In this document: one piece after another, positions 1 through 11,400 of the stretch
How the letters are laid out: each line of letters starts with the position of its first letter
Position numbering within the stretch: position 1 is the stretch's first letter
Origin: Ovis canadensis
Lineage: Eukaryota; Chordata; Mammalia; Artiodactyla; Bovidae
Direction: 5' to 3'
NCBI RefSeq assembly: GCF_042477335.2
Contig: NC_091254.1
Coordinates: forward strand, 99,845,001-99,909,000
Length of the DNA stretch: 64,000 nt
Program-made: the position numbers and the translations under genes
Notes under the pieces: generated by a model
What the model was told of the DNA's origin: nothing
What the model saw: only the letters and a program-made list of their open reading frames with translations
Databases searched by the model: none

Positions 1-180
1 CTATCTCGTGAGCTGCAGGTTCTCTCCTTCAGGGCGCTCTTTCTCCTTGTTTGGATGCCTTCAGCTCGGCTTGGAAAGGAAAACAAGATTGGAGGGTCCA
101 CAGTCCAGTGTCCCTAAGCTCAGACCTGCCGTGTCCCAACCGAGGGCAGAGCCCACTGCAGCTCTGAGCGGGCCTGCTCC

Positions 181-870
181 GGGGCTGACATGGGGCCACG
201 TGGTCCTGCCCACGGCGCCCAGTAGGGCTGCTCCGGGGCTGACACAGGGTCCACGCGGTCCTGGCCACAGCGCCCAGCGGGGCTGCTCCAGGGCTGACAC
301 AGGGTCCACGCGGTCCTGCCCACGGCACCCAGTAGGGCTGTTCCGGGGCTGACACGGGATCCACACGGTCCTGCTCACGGTGCCCAGCAGGCCTGCTCCG
401 GGGCTGACACGGGATCTACGCGGTCCTGCTCACGGCGCCCAGTGGGGCTGCTCCGGGGCTGACACGGGGGCCACGTGGTCCTGCCCATGGTGCCCAGCGA
501 GGCTGCTCCAGGGCTGACACAGGGTCCACGCGGTCCTGGCCACAGCGCCCAGCGGGGCTGCTCCAGGGCTGACACAGGGTCCACGCGGTCCTGCCCACGG
601 CACCCAGTAGGGCTGCTCCGGGGCTGACACGGGATCCACACGGTCCTGCTCACGGTGCCCAGCAGGCCTGCTCCGGGGCTGACACGGGGGCCACGTGGTC
701 CTGCCCATGGTGCCCAGCGAGGCTGCTCCAGGGCTGACACAGGATCCACGCGGTCCTGCCCATGGTGCCCAGCGGGGCTGCTCCAGGGCTGACATGGGAT
801 CCACGCGGTCCTACCCACGGTGCCCAGTAGGGCTGCTCAGGGGCTGACACGGGGGCCACGCAGTCCTGCC
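181..870. repeat. 55-bp GC-rich minisatellite, about 12 copies
   Basis: The motif GGGGCTGACAC followed by a CACGCGGTCCTG core recurs with a strict 55-bp step (for example GGTCCTG at 202, 257, 312 and 367). Copies differ by scattered substitutions at CpG positions. Because 55 is not a multiple of three, all frames are opened in turn, which explains the overlapping proline/tryptophan-rich open frames on the minus strand. Confidence 0.93.
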
Positions 871-1997
871 CTCCAGGGCTGTGACTGGGAACTGCGAGGC
901 AGATATGCCTGGGGCCGCAGGAGGGGGATCACAGGAGGGGGGCCGGCAGGCAGGAGGTCAGTGTGGCCAGGCCGGAGGCACGGCTCGGGGTCGTGGGGGG
1001 TGACCAGCAGGGTGTCCTGGCGTGCAGAGCCTCCAGAGGAGGAAGAGGAGGGCCCTGGGGGAGGTGGGGTTCGGGGGCCTCCCAGGTGGAGCAGAGCATC
1101 ACTGAGCAGACGTCCGGCCCCTGCGTGAGTGTTGGGGCTGAGGCCCGGGGCAGGGGCCAGGACCCCCACCAAGCCCTGGCAAGGGGAGCTCGCGCTTGGA
1201 TGTAGGGGTCTGAGAAGGAGGGGGCAGTAAGGTCCAGCCTGAAGAGACGTCTTGTTTGGAGCCCGGACGATGCGGCTGTGCCCCTGGGGAGACGTGGAGG
1301 CTGCAGGGAGTCAGGGGCTCCCAGAGACAGGGCTCTCAGGGACACGCTGGCTGGGCCCTCAGATACGGGGCCCACCCCAGGCCTCTGTGACGCCCCTGAC
1401 GTGCCAGCGGGGGCCTGGGCAAGGAGGCCAGGGAGGGTGTGTGAGTGAGCCACATCGGGCGGCCCAGGGGTCGGGGCCCCCGCGGGCCGTGCTCAGGACC
1501 CGAGGTGTGTGGGCAGGTGGGGTCGTCTCTGGATGTCCTGGGCAGGAGGCCGCCCTGACTGCGGACGGCTCAGGAGGGTCCCAGCGCTTCCACGTGGGAG
1601 AGCGGGGCAGCATCAGGTCCGGGCGAGACAGGAGAGGAGCCGCAGGACGCTGGCCGTGTCTGTGCCCAGGGGCACTGCCCGCCTGCCCTGCGCCGGGGGC
1701 GGCCCCGTGGCCTCTCCTCACTTCCCTCTCATGAGAGGGGCTTGCTCTCAGACAGAGGCCAGTGGGCTGGGCACCGGGCCTGGGCTGACCAAGCAGCCGT
1801 CACAGCCTCAGCCTGGGGCTGGGCTTTGACTGCTGTGGGCGGTGGGGAGCTCGGCCCGGCCTGGCGAGGATGGCGCACCGTTCTCTGCCAAACTAACCCA
1901 TCCCCCGCCTCCATTGCCGACGGGAGCCCAGGTGCAGACGGCAACTCGTCCGGGGCCAGACGCCTCACACACACAGCTCACGTGCACGTGCGAGTCA

Positions 1998-2215
1998 GAT
2001 CACGCCCGTGTGTGAGGGCCTGCCCCGGGTGTGAGGGCCTGCCCTGGGTGTGAGCCCCTGCCCCGGGTGTGAGCGCCTGCCCCAGGTGTGAGTGCCTGCC
2101 CCGGTCGTGAGGGCCGAGCTCGCTTCTCCTCCTCTCTCTGTCGTGTGTGTGTGATGCCCTGGTTTCTGGGTGTGAGCGCCTGCCCCGGGTGTGAGCTCGC
2201 CTCTCCTCCTTTCTC
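1998..2215. repeat. Degenerate ~20-bp GTGAG/CCTGCCCC repeat
   Basis: Units of the type GTGAGGGCCTGCCCCGGGT follow one another from about 1998 to 2110 and reappear at 2170-2200 after a CT/GT-rich spacer. The array is short and degenerate. It lies inside the first MCF2L intron of the window. Confidence 0.8.
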
Positions 2216-2644
2216 TGTGGTGTGTGTGTGTGTGCGTCTGTCTTCGCGCCCCCACGCCCTGGTTCCTGGGGCCCACCCTCACACACACCGTGGACCCCAG
2301 TGGGGCTCAGACAGGGCTTCCCGTCTCCCCATCTGGATGGGGAGTCTGAGCCGGCTGGACCCTCTGCAGCTGCGAGGGGGTCTGTCTGTGCCCCCCAACG
2401 GCCTCTGGAGACCCTCGGCCAGTGGAAGCACCCCCAATGTGCTTCCGCCCCACGCGCGTCCTCTGTGGGTGTTGACACCCAAACGTCACCTTTACGGGGT
2501 GTGTCTGGTCAGGGCCCACCCTGACGACCTCACCCTGACTTGGTCACCTCTGAAGGCCCTGAAGCCATTCTGAGGTGCTGGGGGCTTGGACTCCAAGATA
2601 AGAGTGTGGGGACGCGTGACTCAGCCAGAAGGGAGGCCAAAGCT

Positions 2645-2835
2645 CTTCCTGCGGCTGATTTTTTGTTTTATTTTAAAGTTTGTGTTGAAGTTGATTTATA
2701 ACGTCGTATTAGCTTCAGATGTGCAGCAAAGGGATTCAGTTATGCACATATATGAATATATATATTTTTACCTTCTCTTCCTTTGTAAGTTATTACAAGG
2801 TATTGAGCATAGTTCCCCCAAAGGTCAGAGCTTTT
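2645..2835. mobile_element. Artiodactyl L1-type fragment
   Basis: An AT-rich island in otherwise GC-rich sequence contains the string family GTTGATTTATAACG, GTTATTACAAGGTATTGAG and AGTTCCC, which I recognise from dispersed L1-like 3' segments common in artiodactyl genomes. No coding capacity remains. The exact subfamily and orientation cannot be settled by eye. Confidence 0.55.
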
Positions 2836-3044
2836 GACCTTTAAGACCACAAGCCATGGAACACAGTTGTTCCAAGCAGTGTGGCTGTTCCCCTGCGTGA
2901 GGGGCGGCGATGCTCCGAGTGCGGTGTCTACCCGGCTCCGCCCCGGGCTGGCGCTGGCGTGGGAGGCACCCAGCCCTCCCCGTGGGGCCGCGGGCCGCTG
3001 AGGACGTGTGGACCCCAGACAGAGCGCGGCCTGTGTCCCCGCAG

Positions 3045-5440
3045 GCGTCCTTCCCTGCAAACCTGCAGCTCGTGCTGGTCCTGCGGCCAACCGGGTTCTT
3101 CCAGAGGACACTCTCCGACCTCGCCTTCAGGTTCAACAGAGATGACTTTAAGATGAAGGTGCCGGTAAGTGCCCACCTCCCGTGGGGAGCGCCCACTCTG
3201 CCCAGGGCACTGGGCAGGGAAGTGGGTGTGAGTGACCCCCTGGCTGCAGCGGGACCCTGACTCACCTCCTCACTCCAGCTGGCATGGGGCAGCCCCGGCA
3301 GCTGCCAGCTGTCCTTGGAAAGCCAAGGCTGTGTGGACCCCTTAGCGGCTGCTCACCCGGGAAGCTGCGTTCCCTTGGGGAGGCCAGGCACGCCCAGTCA
3401 GGTTCCTGGAGCAGGGCTGGGTGGGGCTGCCGGCAGAGGACCCAGGGAGCACAGGGGCTTGTGCCCGGCACCTCGTGACCTCAGCCGCAGGACCTGCCTG
3501 GCTACTCTTGAAACCTGAGCGCCCCAGTGTGGGCCACCGTCCCCGAGGTCAGCTCTCCTGCGCGGACAGAGGGCCTTCACTGGCCAGGGGCCGGGGCGCA
3601 GGCCCCGGGCTTTGAAGGGAAGTGGGTGGGCCCATCTCGGTAGCGTCAGAAAGCCTCGGTGTCTGACGCCGAGGGCAGGGGTCTCCACCCGGAGTACAGT
3701 GGTCGCCCTGCACCCGGCCGTGTGGGACCAAACGCACGAGTTCTCAGAAGCCAGGTTCACAGGACGCGTCGCCCACGGCGCCCCTTCCCTGGCCCGTCTC
3801 GTTCACCCTTCAAAACTCGGGAAGCGCTGCCCGGGGAGGGCTGCTGCTGCAGTAGGTCTGTGGTGGTGCCCTGGCCTGTGCTGACCCAGCGCTGAGCAGA
3901 AAACGTTAAGAGGGCCGGTGGGCTCCAGCCTTTTCCGTCATGCTTCAGTCGACACGGAGCACACAGAGATCACAGAAGAGCCTTAAGTCCTTGAATAGCT
4001 GACCGACCCGTCTCCACTCCTGTTGGCGTGAATCAGGGTGTTCTGGGCGAACAGCCTTGCTGGACATCGAAGGGAGACCAGATGTCTCTGCTGAAAGCTG
4101 GCACCGAAGCCTGTTCTTGAGAACTCAGTCAAGAGTCTCAACATGGGTCCCCGGGTGGCTGGGCGGGTGGTCCTCTGCGGTCTCAGCGGCACCCTGTCCC
4201 CTCCCCCACGCCCCCACGTGGAGACAGTCAGCGTTGACCCGGGGCGTGTCGGATGGCCCTTGACCCGGAGCAGACTCAGTGTTTAATAAAACACGAGGGG
4301 GTGTCGAGTGGCATATGGGCTGAACCTCCAGGACCTCAGCGGCAGCGCCTGACGGTTTGCAAAGCAAAGGTGGTATTTTTACCCAAAGCTCACGGATGCA
4401 GTGACCTCAGAGGGCAAGAGTAAGACAGAAAACAATACCCTCCTGGGGGAAGAGCCCCCGGGCTCCTGTTCTCCACAGAGGCCATGCCCAGGGCCTGCCT
4501 CCGCCTCCATGCAGCCTGCTGGGTTTTGGCAGGAATGCAGACAGATCGGCAGCTTTGGAATCTGTGTGGCTCCATGAACACGCAGGCCCCCTCACCCATC
4601 AGATGCCCTATGTCAGCAGAGCGCCCAGCTCTGTCCAGGGCTTTGCTTAATCCTGATGGCTGCCATCTGCTGGGACTGTGCGCCCATTTCATGGATGGGA
4701 GAGCCGAGGCCCAGGGAGCGTCGCACCTGCCTGCCGTGGGGGGAGCTGGGAGGCCCGTCCGTCTGGGTCTGCGGGGCACTCTGCTTATGGGTGGTCTCGT
4801 CCCCCCAGGTCATAATGCTGAGCTCAGTCCCAGAACTACACGGCTACATCGACAAGTCCCAGCTGACGGAGGACCTGGGCGGGACGCTGGCCTACTGCCA
4901 CTCCAGGTGGCTCTGCCATCGCACGGTGAGTTCCCCACCCCCGATGGCCCCAGGCCGCCCAGCAGCGCGGCCTCTGCCTGCTCCAAGGACCTGGTGCCGT
5001 TTCCCGAGCTTTCTCCCTGAGCACGAGCCGACGGTCTCAGTGGGCCTCGGCATCTGAGGGAGAAGCCCGAGTCCTGCCGGCAGTGGCTTTCTGGGGCTCA
5101 GGAGCCCGGGGACAGAGAAAAGCTCCAGCTGGGCTCTTGGCATCGCCCCCAGGCAGGTGCAGAGCCCACGTCTGTGCAGGAGCTGGGGCTGAGGCTGGGG
5201 GACCTCCCGAGGGGCTGGGCTGCAGCCGGGCTTCCAGGCCCAGGAGGGCGCGGTGCACGGGCTTCAGGGTGACGGTCTCCTCCCCCCTAGGCCATCGAGA
5301 GCTTCGCCCTCCTGGTCAAGCAGACGGCACAGATGCTGCAGGCCTTTGGGACCGAGCTGGCCGAGACGGAGCTGCCCAATGACGTGCAGTCCACGAGCTC
5401 CGTGCTCCTTGCCCACACGGAGAAGAAGCACAGAGCCAAG
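3045..5440 (+). CDS. MCF2L: MCF2L exons 1-3 of window: end of CRAL-TRIO (Sec14-like) domain
   Basis: Exons 3045-3164, 4809-4925 and 5291-5440 (40, 39 and 50 codons, all phase 0) encode ASFPANLQLVLVLRP, then VIMLSSVPELHGYIDKSQL, then AIESFALLVKQTAQM. This is the lipid-binding CRAL-TRIO C-terminal half and the start of the helical spectrin-like region of Dbs. The domain is known from the family to bind phosphoinositides and restrain the DH-PH unit. Residues match the human protein almost without gaps, so the exon calls are firm. Confidence 0.93.
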
Positions 5441-8400
5441 GTGTGTGTGGGAGACGGCGGGAGGTGGGGCCGACCCGGACGGCTGAGCTGACCCGCGGCC
5501 ACGGCACACACTGGCCTCCTGATGAATGTGGCGGGGTCGGCCGAGGCGGCCGCACACTGTGGGCTCTGAGTCAGAGGAGGCCCTGACCCGCTGATGGTCC
5601 TTGGGTGCCCCCACGAGAGCCCCTGCTCCCTCTGGACGCGGAGCAGACACGCCGGGCCCCGGTTTCCTGTTACTCCTGCCCGCTGCCCGGGAGACCCGTA
5701 ACCCTACCTTGACCGCTCACCGCACCGGTGCCTCCCAGCACCCCCTCCCGGGGGCACCAGGCGGGCGGGCAGCAGAGGGTCCAGGGGGGGCGGTCGGGGG
5801 TTGTCGCGGTGCCTTCTGACCCCTCAGGGCCCCCACCCGGGGCCAAGTCTGGGTCTGGCGGCCTGGATGACGAGCCTGGATGTCCCGCAGGAGGATATGA
5901 AGCTGGCGCTTGTCGAGGGGCGGCGCGTCCTGGAGAGCATTCGCGAGCCGCTGGCTCGAAGCCCAGAGCAGAGCCCCAACCAGGACCAGCTGGACAGTCA
6001 GAGCACCGTGCAGAGGTGAGGCGGGGAGACACGTGGCCCGGGCATACTCTCCACCATGCAGAGGGAGGTCGGGCTCGTGGGGGACACACAGTGCCCCCGC
6101 ACACCCTCCACCGTGTGGAAGTGAGGCGGGGAGACACGCGGCCCCGCCCCTGGCACGCCCTCCACCGTGCGGAGGCGGGGCCGGGCTCTGGGGAGACATA
6201 CAGAGCCCCCGACATGCCCTCTCCAACGGCTTGGCGCTGCCAGGAGTGGGGCTTCACAGTCCCACACCAGCGTGGCTGCTGCCCCTTCCCCAGGCTCCTG
6301 GCCCAGCTGAACGAGACCGAGGCCGCCTTCGATGAGTTTTGGGCAAAACATCAGCAAAAACTGGAGCAGTGCCTGCAGCTTCGGCATTTCGAGCAGGACT
6401 TCCGAGAGGTGAGCGGCCTGGGGGGCTGCGGGGGGGCGCGGGCACGGGTGATGCGCCCCGTGGGAACCGCTTGCGGCCTCGAGGAGCCGGGGGTCGGGTT
6501 GGAACCTCAGTGCCAATGGTACATCCGTCCAGGTGGGGTTCCCGCCCCTTTACTCTCCTGCTTCACAGCTGTCTTAGCTGTTTTGGTCCCTTCGCCTCCC
6601 GTGTAAACATCAGATAACCTGATCTCTGCCTCCAAGAAAATCCCACTGGGTTTTGTCAAGAATTGTGTTGAACCTGTGCCTCGCTTTGGGGAGAGTCACC
6701 TCTTTACTGCGCTGATTCCTCAGTCAGTAAACGCCTCTGTCTGTCCGTCTGTTTACGTTTTCTTCGCTGTCCTTCCCGCTGTGGTGTTATTTGCACAAGT
6801 TGAGTGCGTGTTTGGTTGGGTTTACACGTACATGTTTCATTTTTTAAGCACCCGTAGACGGTGTTATGCTTTTTATCTGGTGTCTTGTGTGTTCATTGCT
6901 GTCACAAGAGAGACAGCAGACTGCTGTGTATTCATCTCGTGTCCTGAAACCTTGCCGAGCTCAATCCAGGCGCTGTTTTGTAGCGTTGCCACACAGACCA
7001 TCAGGCCACGTGCAAACAGAAGTGGCTTGATCTGCTCCTTCTCTGTCTGCGTGTCTTTGTGTCTATTCTTTGTCTGCCCTGGAGCGCCCACCACTGGGAT
7101 CATGGTGGCGAGAGTGGACGGCCCTCCCCGTGGGGCGTGGTCTCTGGGGGTGTCCGTCACCAGCGTTACACCTGGTGTGTTGGCAGGAGGGTTTTGTGGG
7201 TGTCCTCTCTCAGATCAAGGAAGTTTCCCTCTAGTCCCCCTTGCAAGGGGAGGCCCGGGCCCTCTCCCCTCCCTGCAGCCAGTTTCCACGGCACCCCCTC
7301 CGTCCCCCAGCCGTGGCCTTCCCACTGACCTCACTGCGTGGCCACTCACCCCGCTGCCCCATCTCAGGTCAAATCAGCCCTGGACGTGCTGGCCCAGAAG
7401 GTCACAACCTTCACCGACGTGGGCAACAGCCTGGCACACGTGCAGCACCTCCTGAAGGACCTTGCCAGCTTCGAGGAGAAGTCCAGTGTAAGCGTGGACG
7501 TGGGCGGCGGGACCGCCGGGACACCATGCCCTAGTGTCACCATCCCACCCCGCCCACCCCCAGCCAGCCCCCACCGACCCCCAGCCTGCCCCTGCTGATC
7601 CCCAGCCTGCCCCCAGCCCACTCCACAGCCCGCCCTCACTGACCCCGCAGCCCGCCCCCAGCCCGCCCCTGCCAACCCCCAGCCCGCCCCTGCCTACCCC
7701 AGCCCGCCCTGCGGACCCCCAGCCCGCCCCCGCTGCCCCCGCCGGCCCAGCCGCAGGAGGTGCGCCCTACCGCGGGGAGCTGAGCTGGCCTCTGGCGGCT
7801 CTGCAGGCCGCTGTGCAGCGGGCCCGCGCGCTGTCCCGGGAGGGCGAGCAGCTCATCGAGCGCAGGCACTACGCCGTGGACTCCATCCGCCCCAAGTGCC
7901 ACGAGCTCCGCCACCTGTGCGACCAGTTCGCGGCCGACGTGGAGCGGAGGAGGGGGCTGCTGGGCAAGTCGCTGGAGCTGCACGGCCTCCTGGAGGCGGT
8001 AGGCCCGGCCCCCAGCCCTGACCCCACCCCTGGTCCTGCAGGGCCACTTTCATCAGGGCCAGACCGCAGGTGCTGAATGGACAGTGGCCCCCAGCCTTCC
8101 GAGGGCCTCTCCTGAGACCCAGACAGTCCCGCGCCAACACTGGTGATTCACAGACTCACCTGCCACAAAAAACCGAGAGGCGACCATCCAGCCAGTTCCC
8201 TGCACTTTGTCCTCAGTGTGGCTGCGTCCCGTCCTGGGCAAGGCCCCTGGTTTCAGGCCCGCGTCCCCAGGGAGCCCTCTAGACCTGGACAGGACTTGCA
8301 TGCTTTGTCCTGCGAATGTTCTTAGAGCACAGCGGTTGGCGGGCCGCCTGAGATGCCAGAACAGCCTCCAAGGTGCCTTCTCCCCCCCCACAGTCCATGA

Positions 8401-11400
8401 AGTGGTGTGACGAGGGCATCTACCTGTTGGCATCGCAGCCGGTGGACAAGTGCCAGTCCCAAGATGGCGCGGAGGCTGCCCTCCAGGAGCTCGAGAGGTT
8501 TCTGGAGACAGGGGCGGAAAATAAGATCCAGGAGCTCAGCAAGATCTTCCAGGACTACGAGCCCATCCTCACCAAAGACCTGCTGGTGAGGGGACGAATC
8601 CCTGGGCACTCGGGAGGCAGAGGGCGCGGGCGTTTCAGGACGGACGCTGTTCCCCTCCCTTCCCACCCCGTGGAGGTCCCTGCCTCCCTGCAGGGCCTGT
8701 GCTCCATGCCCTGGCCGGCCTCTGGGCCCCACTTCCCCCAGCCTCTGGACACTGCTGGACCCCGACTGCTCGCTCCCGCCGGCTGTCCACAGACCCCCGC
8801 CAGCCACCTCCTCCCTTGGCGCCCCCTCCTCAGGGAGGAGCGGGGCCCACGGGTGTCACGGTGACTCTCGGAGCATCACGGAGATGTCCTGCTGAGTCCA
8901 GCGTGCCGTCCCCATCTACAGGAGCATGTGCAGAGGGTCTTCCAGAAGCAGGAGAGCGTGGAGGAGATGTTCCACCGCAGGCAGGCCAGCCTCAAGAAGC
9001 TGGCGGCCAAGCAGACGCGGCCCGTGCAGCCCGTGGCCCCTCGGCCGGAAGCGCTCACCAAGTCGCCCTGCCCCTCCCCCGGTACGAGCGGCACCTCTTA
9101 CCCCGGGGAACGCCCCCTTCCGTCCAGCCCATTGTGTAAATAAAGCTTTATTGGCACTTGGGCTCCGCCCTCAGTCCCTCTCGGCCATGCTGCTCCCGTT
9201 GCGGCTGGGCCGGGTCCACCACGGCTTCGAGGGCCTTTCCCGGGCTCGTCCCGGCCGTCTGTCCTCAGCCCCATAGCTGGGATGGTTTTCCCCTTGGGTG
9301 GCTCGGCCCTCCGCCCCTGAAACCTCCTGCTTCCCCAGGCGCATACGCTCTGGAAGGCAGGGCGGGGCCCTTCCTGTCACCTCCTGTCCGCAAAACACAC
9401 GGCTCCAGCGGCCGGCACGGCTCCTGCCGCTTTCCGCGGCCCTGGCCAGTGTTGCCTGTCGCGCCAAGAGCCCCTGAGCCCAGCTCGTGGGCCCATTCAG
9501 ACTCCAGGCACAGAGCTCTCCCCTGTCACCGGGAGCCGGGCCCCGCTGCGAAAGGCGAGCCCAGGGGGCTCCCGGCCCGCCTCCGTCATGCTCTGTGCCT
9601 CCCTCGACTCTGGGCTGCTCGCGCCTTTTCCTTGGTGCCCCTGCGCGCGCATTCCATCTCCAGGCTGTGAGAGGCGAGGCCGCTCCTCTCCTCTCCTTCT
9701 TCCCAAACCAGGCATCCGGAGGGGTTCTGAGAACCACAGTTCCGAGGGCAGTGCGCTCCGGAGGGGGCCCTACAGGAGGGCAAAGGTGAGCCCCGGCCAC
9801 GGCCCCTCTCCGCGGCCCCGCCCCTCACCCGCGGCCCCGCCCCTCATTTCCCTGTCCCCGCCTCCACGCCACAGCCCCACCCACCTTGGCCCTGCCCCCC
9901 CACCCGGCCACGCCCCTCACCCCTGTCCCCGCCCCTCACTCCCCCTGTTCCCCCACTTCACTCCGGCTCCGCCCCTCACTCCTCGGCCCCGCCCCCAGCC
10001 CCTGACCCCGCCCCACCACACCCCCCTGCCTCCCCCGCCCTCTCCCCTCCAGGTCTCCCTGCCCTGCCCCCTCACTCCTCAGCCCCGCCCCCTCACCCCG
10101 GCCCCGCCCCCACTCCCGGCCTCCCCCCGGCTCCCCCGCCCTCTTCCCTCCAGGCCCTCCTGACCCCGCCCCTTCACTCCCCCTGACCGCGCCCCTCCTG
10201 ACACTTTCTCTCACTCCCCGGCCCCGCCCCCACTCCCCCGCCCCCCAGGCCCTCCTGACCCCGCCCCCTGTCCCCAGCCCCGCCCCTCACCCTGACCCCG
10301 CCCCCTCACTACCCGGCCCCACCCCGACTTCCTCGCCTTCCCCGGGCCCTCTCCGCTCCTGCTCCACCCATGGGGCCTCCTGTCCTCCCCAGAGGGACCA
10401 GGGGGTCAGGCTCTGGAGCCGGGCCTTAGGCCTCACCTTCTGTCTCTGAAAGTGCGCTGCTTGGCCGGCTTCTCTCTTCGCAGAGTGAGGTGAGCGAGGG
10501 CCGGCAGGGCCGTGGCGGCTCCACGGGGGACGAAGAGAGCCTGGCCGTCCTGCGGAGGTGGGTGGCTGCCTCCTGGCCACTCCGAGGGGGAGCGCGGCCC
10601 ACCCGGATCTCAGCCCCCACATCCCACCCCCCGAGAGGATTTGCACACCGGGGAGCAGAGGTGGCTGGACCCCCACCCCCAGGAGGAGCAGCTCAGAGCA
10701 CAGCTGACCTCGAGGGTCACTTGGCGGGTGCTGGTGTCTCTCTGCGTGTTCCTCAGGAAGGCCACGTTTGCCCTCGCCCAGCTGGTGGCCCTGGGGCTTG
10801 AAGCAGCTGCCTTCTCCCTCCCTGAGCCCAGGAGACACGACTCGGGGGCACGGCCCTGACTCTGAGGCCACATGTGCGGGGCCAGCCTCGGACCCGCCCC
10901 CGCCAGCCCTGCCTGCAGCCTTTCCTGATTCTGGACCCACTGGGTGCTCAGAGTCACTCGTCTTTCTTGGCTCCCCTCACCGTCTCTTCCTGCCCGCCCC
11001 CACTCTGTGGAGGGTCTGCTCGGCCCACAGCCCCCCTCGCCCCACACACTGCCCCCCCTGCCAGGATGGCACCTGTCCCTGCACAGACATGCCCTTGGAC
11101 ACTAAACTCTGGACTTCACAGGAAGGCCCTGCCCATGTGCCTCCTCTCCTGGCGGTCACTCTCCCACAGACCACCCACCCCTGCCCCCACGACTGCCCTC
11201 AGCACTCCTGTCCACTCAGAGAAACGGCCCAGGCGCCACGCTGCCCTCCGTCCGCGGGGACAGCCTCCTCGCCAGTCCACACTACCCTCTGCCCCCAGTG
11301 GCCAGGGAGCCCGAGCCTTTTGCTCCACGCCCCTCGCCGCCCTGTGTGGAGGACGGGCTCTACCCCACAGGGCCTGGCGACAGGCTAGCCGTTGTTTGCT

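Larger units (their letters stand above)
1..3044 (+). other. MCF2L: MCF2L intron, partial (5' side cut by window edge)
   Basis: This is the intron preceding the first recognisable MCF2L exon at 3045. I looked for the upstream part of the CRAL-TRIO domain and did not find it, so the earlier exons lie outside the window. The stretch is GC-rich and holds a 55-bp minisatellite, a roughly 20-bp GTGAG-type repeat and one L1-like fragment. The many open frames here are products of repeats and GC content, with no family similarity I recognise. Confidence 0.75.
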
